Below are positions 57,305 to 64,000 of a stretch of 64,000 bases of DNA, one piece after another. This DNA comes from Mytilus californianus (Eukaryota > Mollusca > Bivalvia > Mytilida > Mytilidae), in the NCBI RefSeq assembly GCF_021869535.1, contig NW_026262723.1:85190324-85254323 (forward strand), given 5' to 3'. Position numbers and translations under genes: made by a program. The notes below the pieces were generated by a model. It ran no database searches, was not told where the DNA came from, and worked only from the letters and a program-made list of their open reading frames with translations. Each line of letters starts with the position of its first letter. Within the stretch, counting starts at the first letter, position 1.

Positions 57305-60138
57305 CACATTTTTAATGTACAACAAAAAGAGACGTCGGACATTCAAAGACACCCAATAAATTCATACGATATTTTCAAATTTTATAACAAAAAAGTTGAA
57401 CATGTTTTATATATTTGAATGGCAAAATGTTTTACGATAAAACTCTAAAATGAACTGCTTTTGAACAAATGTCTTCCCGTACTCTAATTCGACGACAGCT
57501 TTTCCGTATGCTGTATATAGGATAGCTGTTTAACGTCCAGTGACCTTAACCCTGACATCTCTCGTTAGAAATTCGACAACCACACAGCGCAATTGCATTA
57601 GGGAAGATAAGGTTAAAAACGTGTAGAGGAAATATAAAACAAGTTGCTTTCTTTAAAAAAGAAAAGCAACACGTGAACCCAAGACCGCTGACTGGTCACC
57701 AAAAAATTGTTGCTGAATTTTTGTTTGCTTTTGAATGAAATAATTGACTGTGAATAGAATAAGATAATGATGATGTTAAACCACCTTTATTAAAAATATG
57801 CAATTGTGTGTAGATTCTTGCACAAGTCAGTTGAAAGCAATGTTGGATAGTTGTGAATAGAAAAGTGTATACATGTATATACAGCTTTTATTTGAATATA
57901 CATTTTAAAGCTCGACTATTTTATTTATTACTTGGGAATGTACATTTTTTTCATAACCCTTTTGCAAATCCCAGTTTCTACAACCGGATGTCTAATTCAA
58001 ATTGCACAAACCAATCGCAATATAAATTTAAGCACTCAGTTTGCTTAAGAATCTGGATGCATTTATTTTATCTATCATATCTTGATATTTTGTTTCCTGC
58101 ATGGATGCCTTCAATTATTCTCAACTCGTTATTTTGAAGCTGTCTGTACTCATGGTAGATGTATAGATAAATTTTAAGTCCAATTTCCATGTGAAGTGAA
58201 ACCCTGTGGCATGCAACTTATATAAGAAGGTTTCGTATATTTTTCCTGAGAGTAACACACCAGCTTCATTGTGACCTCTTATATAGAGACTATTTTGGTC
58301 TCGTAAAACATCTCAAATTTTAAGGAATTCCCGATTTTACTTAAATCAATCCATGTATTCTACAGAAAAACTTGGTTTTGAAGAATATCTAATTTTCAGA
58401 AGTTTTATGAATACCTGAACATACTCTCAAAAGATATGTAGGTATAAAAAGATACCAGGATTAAAATGTTGTACGCCAGACGCGAGTTAAGTTTACAAAG
58501 AATCAACAGTGACGCTCGAATAAAAAAAGTTAAAAAGGCCAAATAAAATACGAAGTTAAGTAATCTATTCCTTAGATAGAAAATCCTTAGTATTTCGAAA
58601 ATGTCAAACTTTATAGTAGGACAGTGACTCAAAAAAAAAAGAGAAACAGCTAGAGTTCAGAATACCGTAAGTAATGATTACCGTGCTTGAAAGTCACATG
58701 TCAATCTATTACTGCCGTGTTCTGAATATAGATAAGAAAAGCGAAAATTTGCATTCACGAGTGAAATTAATATGTATGCATGCACGTGGTATTTTTGCGC
58801 AAGAAATAGTAAATAGAAAAAATACGCACTGATACTCTGGATAAGAATACGTATTTGTACCATAGTACAAATTTTTAGATGCTATAAGGTTGAACTATTA
58901 AAACAAACAAACAAAAAAAAGAATCGAAATTTAATAGTAAACATACAAACCTGTTAGTGATTTTTTTTCCGAAAAATTTAGAATATTATTTTATAATATC
59001 AATAAACACAAACGTCAAGTATTTACGGATGGGCATTTTATTTATCAAATCAATCTCTTTATAAAGTATAACATTCCACTATATGAATATATTGCTATAC
59101 AAAATATAAACAGAGACTTATAAATCCATTCTAAAACAGTATAAAATAATCAACATTATGATAGTAATTAAATTTTGTTATGATTATTGTGAAATATTAA
59201 TTACGTTTTTTGTGACATGCAAGGATTTTTAAAAAGTCATGGTGAATTGAAACCATGCAAGTATTTTTTCATTCACGACCGTTTAAAACTTAGACATTTA
59301 GCTAACTTTGGGTACGCATCCCTGCTTAATGGTGATCATACGTTGCATATAATTTTCATAAATGTAATGACTATTCAAACCTGTGAGACATACTGCACGT
59401 ATATATGACAATTTTAATTATTAAGAATAAATTCAGTCTCAGCTTAAACTTATAATGCATATTCTCTTAGTCTGGTAGTATCTATAAATGAAATTCGATA
59501 TTTTTGACAGAAAAGTTCATTTGTTTGATTATCTTTCTGCTTTCCGACCACTGTGTTTCCGACCTAAGATAAATATTTTTAAAAGAAATATTTTTTTCTT
59601 AATTTTCTTCATGCTTTCCGATATTTTCCCATGCTATGATTGAAATACAAAATATCAAATGATAAACGTTCAGAAATAATCAGTTAATTCTGGGACATTA
59701 TATATCAATAAACTATTCCCAGGTTTGTCACAGTGCACAACAGCACGCTGTATTAAATACTAGACAGACAACGCGTTCAGGGGCCGTCTCAAAGCGTGAA
59801 TTATATAATTGCGTTATCGTTTTACTTGATATTTAATAAACATTCACATTATTAGAAACACATATGTTTTGTCAAAAGGCAAATAGGTTCTAACGTATAA
59901 ATGATTTTTTGACTGCAACCTAGTCTTTATTGTTTTACTTGCCAATCTACAAATGAACTTTGATTGTTGAAATATACAATGTCACGTGCACGTGGTAGCC
60001 TATCCATAGAGGGACCGTATCAAAGACATAAATAACTACCTGTATAAATGATCGAAAAATTTCGAGACGTTCCGAGAATCTTGATTTGGAGGATATCGCT
60101 TGGCCCATAGACACTTCCAAAAATCACCAATCATATAA
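57305..60138. other. Intergenic AT-rich sequence
   Basis: No supported gene. Frames of 60-94 codons (such as 57853-58137) are Phe/Tyr/Leu-rich, as expected from AT-rich chance frames. Confidence 0.4.
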
Positions 60139-60172
60139 GCGTGAACCCCTCAGGGGGTCAGGGGGTTCACGC
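60139..60172. repeat. Strong GC-rich hairpin
   Basis: The arms GCGTGAACCCC and GGGGTTCACGC are exact complements of 11 bp around a 12-base loop containing GGGGG. It stands out in AT-rich DNA and may be an element terminus, but no partner end was found. Confidence 0.7.
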
Positions 60173-62824
60173 AAAAAATAATGCACCAAAGCATTTAACA
60201 ACTTGTATGACGAATTATACTTGACTAATTGGAACGCATGGGCAATATTAAAAACAAATAAACATTGCTTTATCATCACGTTCTCAAATGTTTTGTGAGG
60301 TCACAATCGGAAGTTAATTACCAGCCAAAGTTTTCGATAGACAATCAATGATTAAAATATTTTGTGTCGATTATACGTACGGATTCGTAGTAATAATAAA
60401 AATATGTATACATAGGACAAAGTTTATTACATATGCATGCATTGGTCTAATAATTTCCTTAACATTATAATCACAAGAAACTCGTTTTATATGACTTTGA
60501 ATTTAAATCCACCAAGCCGGTCGTTTACCCTTGAAACTAGACCTATAAAAAATGCACAAAATTAAAAGTAAATTGAATTTATGTATGTAATCTGTGGCAA
60601 TTTGTCTTCAATTTCTAAAACATTTCTTATCTACACTTTCATGAATTTTGTTAAGTCTTCTATTGAACTTCGACTTTAAGAGCTATGATGACTGTGTCTC
60701 AGACTGCATTACTCCGTCCATCCGTCCGTCCGTCCGAGTGACCTTGAGTAGAAAACTTTCGTCAAAATGATTTTATATTAGATCTGCAGTTTGATAAAGA
60801 CGACTCTGTAGCGTGTAAGCATACAATTTTTACATCTGCCGTGCTGTCATTTCCTGTTTGCACTTAGTTAGAAATTTTACATCACTCGTCAAAGTTTTCT
60901 TGCCTTCAATGAAAGGGAATGATCAGTTATACTTCAGTATCAATGCAACCTCAATGATTTACATGCGGCGATGCAGGTCCAGTACCGGTATTGGTCGTCT
61001 TGTTAAAATGTAAAACATGTTATATAAAGTATTCACAGATAGGTATACTTTAGGCAGTGTCGCTGACTTGTCCATTATGCATAGTATTGCTATGTTTAAC
61101 ATGCAAGTGTCTAAAAAGGCATGGTGCTTAGGTTGTTGAGATATATATCACATGAGAGTCCTATTCAGCAAAGCCTTTCCCGACTGATCTGGAAGACATT
61201 AAAGGATATTCGAGATTTATGTGTGGTACTCCTGCTGTAATTGGTTGCAGTTTTTTAGGTGTACTTATATTAAAATCCCGTGTAGCAGCAAATTAAGGTG
61301 GAAAATCCCCCCCCCTTTTTTTTTGACGTTTTTGCCTAAAAATATTGAAAATAAGAGGACATTGAATAACTTATTGTTAGACTATAGATATAGAAAAGGT
61401 GTTCTTCCTCACTTTTCAGTCTATGCTAACGCCATTGACCAGTAAATGACGTGGACGTTTGCTAAATGGAGCTTATTTATACTTTCCTCGATCGTATGAT
61501 ATTTTTTTTATAATCAACGTGTTATTTGAGGCGACCATGCATGCATGCCTGATGACCTGACATAGAAAGAACAAATCTTTTTATAGATCCTTGGAAAAGA
61601 AAGATGAAGTTTGCCTACATATTGTCAATATCAGTAGAGATCACAGGATATCGTGTGATATACAATATTTGTGCACTCTCGACAGTAAAATTTTAAATTT
61701 TTCTGTCTTGAGCTGAGGTCTTGAGTGAAAAAATATCGTATCACCCTTGATGCAGTTATAGAATCTATATTTAAATTTTCTAATACTGGCGCAAGGTCAA
61801 TGCCCTGCAATAAATGAGGTCAGTAGCAGATTATAACATTATCGATTATCAATGTCATATAGTAACCCACATTCTTCACGGACTATAATTAGTTTCGTTC
61901 ATTTGTATCACAATATCTTTAGAGATAATATTTCATTCGGCTTATTGAAATGGTCATTTTCTTTCGAATGGATTAGTAAAATTCCATAATCACCATGATA
62001 GATGTATACTTGATAAAATACGAACATACCAACAATGTCGAGCTGAATTTTTATATATTCGACATTCAGGAAAGGAAGAAAACACACCGGCGAGTATTTC
62101 CGTTTCCATGTTAGAAACTGCATGAATAAGTAAGTATATATCTTTCAAATCTTGTAAAACAAAATCTATTGTTGTTTATAATTATAAATATTTATGTTTT
62201 GGTTGTATATTGAATATCACCTCTCAAAATTAACTATGTACATTAAATTTCATGGGTGTCTCCTCCCTATCTCACTCTTACTATGTCCCCCTTCTGTCTG
62301 CCATTACACAGTATTTTTAATTGTTACACATTATGTATGTAATGATTGTTTGTTTCTTAACGCTACTGTGACCCTAGCACATATATATATATATATATTT
62401 ACGATGAATGAAATGATGAATATCGCACATAACAAATGTATAAAAATATTGAGGAAATTATAGATAAACCAATTCGACAACTAACACCTTGTTTCCAATA
62501 CATGTCAAATCTTCAACAATGTTCAAGAAACCGTTGGTTGATGTAATCTTGTAATTACTCCAACATAGTCAAATCCGACTTGCGACCTTGCGACCTGACA
62601 TCTCATTTAAAACGGCCTGTGACCTTTTAAGACTTACCTAAATTTGCTTTGAAGTGACCTTGGTGACCTGAGGCATTTGATATCTTACTTGAGCAATTAT
62701 GTGCACTTCATTTCTAACGTTCTGGAAACGTTTATGATTTATTTAATTCTTTCCTAAATGTATTGTACGCAAACACTGGCCATCATTTTGTACTGTCTTC
62801 ATTCTATTCCAGAAACGTCAGAAG
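60173..62824. other. Intergenic sequence upstream of the SLC26-type gene
   Basis: It contains a CCGTCC tract (about 60715-60736) like those inside the hairpin elements and an (AT)n microsatellite near 62380-62400. No exon is supported. The AG at 62811-62812 after CATTCTATTCC could be the acceptor of the first coding exon. Confidence 0.4.
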
Positions 62825-64000
62825 ATGACTGAATTACACACAAGCCGTCGCATCTATACTAAAGAAAAACTTGACTCCTTGTTTGAAGTACAGGAAACAC
62901 GAAAAGAATCTCTTTTCACGACATTGAGAAAGCAGTGCTACTGTTCAAAAAGAAGAACGTGGAAATGTTTAACTTCTTTCTTTCCGATTATTAAGATAGT
63001 GAAATGCTACAAGAAAGATTACATAGTGGGAGATTTAATAGCTGGTTTGACAGTCAGTTTCATGCATTTACCACAAGGATTAGCTTTCTCTGTTCTGGCT
63101 GGTTTACCGGCCGTGTTTGGGCTTTACACTACATTCTTCCCCTTATTATTTTACACGATATTTGGAACCTCACCATATGTAGCATTTGCAACAAATGCAG
63201 TGATTGCTTTAATCGTACAAAAGATTGTCTTGTCAGAAGTCGTTCTTTTCAAATCATCTCTACTGGATTCAGGTACCAACACAACTGTCTTTATAAACAT
63301 GTCTGATACTAACAATAACTCGTTAAACTTAGTTACAAATGGTATAAGTGAATATGATATCATTGCTAACAAAGCTTCTACTGCTATGGCGGCATCCTTC
63401 CTGGTAGGGCTAATACTAACGACCCTAGGGTTACTACGTCTCGGCTTTCTTTTGACATACATGTCAGAAAGTTTTATAGGAGGGTTTACCACGGCTGCTG
63501 GTATCCACATTGTTTCCAGTCAGGTACCGAAGATGTTTGGTATAGAGGTGTCCGCACACACTGGGGCTGGAAAGCTTGTGAAAATGTACATAGAATTATT
63601 CTCGAACCTAGAAAAGACTGTTATTTCCGACGTTGTTATTACTGTGATATGTATAACGGTGATACTTGTAGTGAAAGTTTGTGTTAATGATAGATTCAAA
63701 AACCGGATGAAGATTCCTATTCCAATCGATCTGATCGTAGTTGTAGTTTCTACTTTAATATCACATTTGGCAAAGTTTGAGAAAAATCTTGGTGTTTCTG
63801 TGATCGGTGATATACCTTCCGGATTCCGACCTCCAGCCATCCCACCTCTAGATATAGCTCCAAGAATTCTAGTCGATTGTATTATCATGGCTATTCTTAC
63901 TCTGATGCTCACTATATCCTTGGCTAAATTAACTGCAAAAACTCATAATCAACGCATAAATGACAATCAGGAAATGGTTGCATACGGATTAACTAATATT
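62825..64000 (+). CDS. SLC26-family anion transporter, N-terminal part, cut by the window edge
   Basis: 392 codons are open from the ATG at 62825 to the last base. Residues 1-64 are a charged cytoplasmic N-terminus ending at IIKIVKCYKKDYIVGDLIAG. The family signature follows: LPQGLAFSVLAGLPAVFGLY (82-101), TTFFPLLFYTIFGTSPYVAF and NAVIALIV. Later membrane segments include AASFLVGLILTTLGLLRLGF and GGFTTAAGIHIVSSQVPKMF. Potential N-glycosylation sites N152, N158 and N164 lie in one predicted external loop, as in other SLC26 proteins. SLC26 members exchange or conduct chloride, bicarbonate, sulfate or oxalate across the plasma membrane. The C-terminal STAS domain would lie beyond the window. The usual Gly-Pro/Thr-Phe-Ala-Val motif reads ATNAVIAL here. 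The start is supported by the SLC26-like N-terminal length; in-frame coding from an upstream exon remains possible. The substrate cannot be inferred. Confidence 0.9.
   Translation, partial: MTELHTSRRIYTKEKLDSLFEVQETRKESLFTTLRKQCYCSKRRTWKCLTSFFPIIKIVKCYKKDYIVGDLIAGLTVSFMHLPQGLAFSVLAGLPAVFGLYTTFFPLLFYTIFGTSPYVAFATNAVIALIVQKIVLSEVVLFKSSLLDSGTNTTVFINMSDTNNNSLNLVTNGISEYDIIANKASTAMAASFLVGLILTTLGLLRLGFLLTYMSESFIGGFTTAAGIHIVSSQVPKMFGIEVSAHTGAGKLVKMYIELFSNLEKTVISDVVITVICITVILVVKVCVNDRFKNRMKIPIPIDLIVVVVSTLISHLAKFEKNLGVSVIGDIPSGFRPPAIPPLDIAPRILVDCIIMAILTLMLTISLAKLTAKTHNQRINDNQEMVAYGLTNI

Noticed and set aside
57853-58137. 94-codon hydrophobic frame
   Set aside because: Phe/Tyr/Leu-rich as expected from AT-rich DNA, with no signal-peptide cleavage context, splice sites or family resemblance.
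63151-63912. Two minus-strand frames of 119 and 130 codons
   Set aside because: Shadows of the SLC26-type coding sequence, which is supported by its family signature on the + strand.

Overview
The window looks like nuclear DNA of a bivalve mollusc, most likely a mussel (Mytilus or a close relative). It is AT-rich, has GT-AG introns, and is packed with interspersed repeats of kinds I recognise from mussel genomes. There is no bacterial gene organisation. Two protein-coding genes can be supported, both on the + strand. (1) A nine-exon gene at 35521-50442 encodes a 1252-residue ATF7IP/MCAF1-type chromatin cofactor. Its coiled coil, SUMO-interaction motif and C-terminal fibronectin-III domain occur in the family order. 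(2) The N-terminal 392 codons of an SLC26-type anion transporter run as one uninterrupted reading frame from 62825 off the right edge.

Most of 1-35 kb, and much of the ATF7IP introns, consists of non-autonomous mobile elements. At least seven families (called A-E, G and I here) share one architecture. Each starts directly after a run of T. Its 5' terminal sequence folds into a hairpin and is followed by a CGTCGT or CCGTCCGT tract, then by tandem modules of about 120-195 bp. Near the right end, the inverted complement of the 5' terminus lies just inside a short palindrome, and the element ends in a T-rich tail. This asymmetric inverted-repeat plan matches what is known of Helentron-associated elements, but no Rep/helicase is encoded here.

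These elements sit inside one another. Family A (3070-11401) is inside B (2670-12083). I (16589-17614) is inside E (from 16327). A Tc1/mariner relative (29176-30822) and an E element (31062-32304) are both inside a G element (28986-32565). A further A copy lies inside a G element in an ATF7IP intron. The 8.3-kb A compound carries three 5' ends, one 3' end, a near-identical 2.06-kb direct duplication and higher-order repeats of 522 and 396 bp. The E copy at 31062-32304 is a chimera: E termini enclose the 3' tail of family A and modules shared with family D in a different order.

Other contents are a Tc1/mariner pseudogene with DD36E spacing, fragments of two LINEs, three terminal-inverted-repeat elements, several minisatellites and a perfect 28-bp palindrome. 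A 64-bp exon-like segment at 12451-12514 could belong to an unidentified gene. The region 54.3-62.8 kb is mostly unique AT-rich intergenic sequence.
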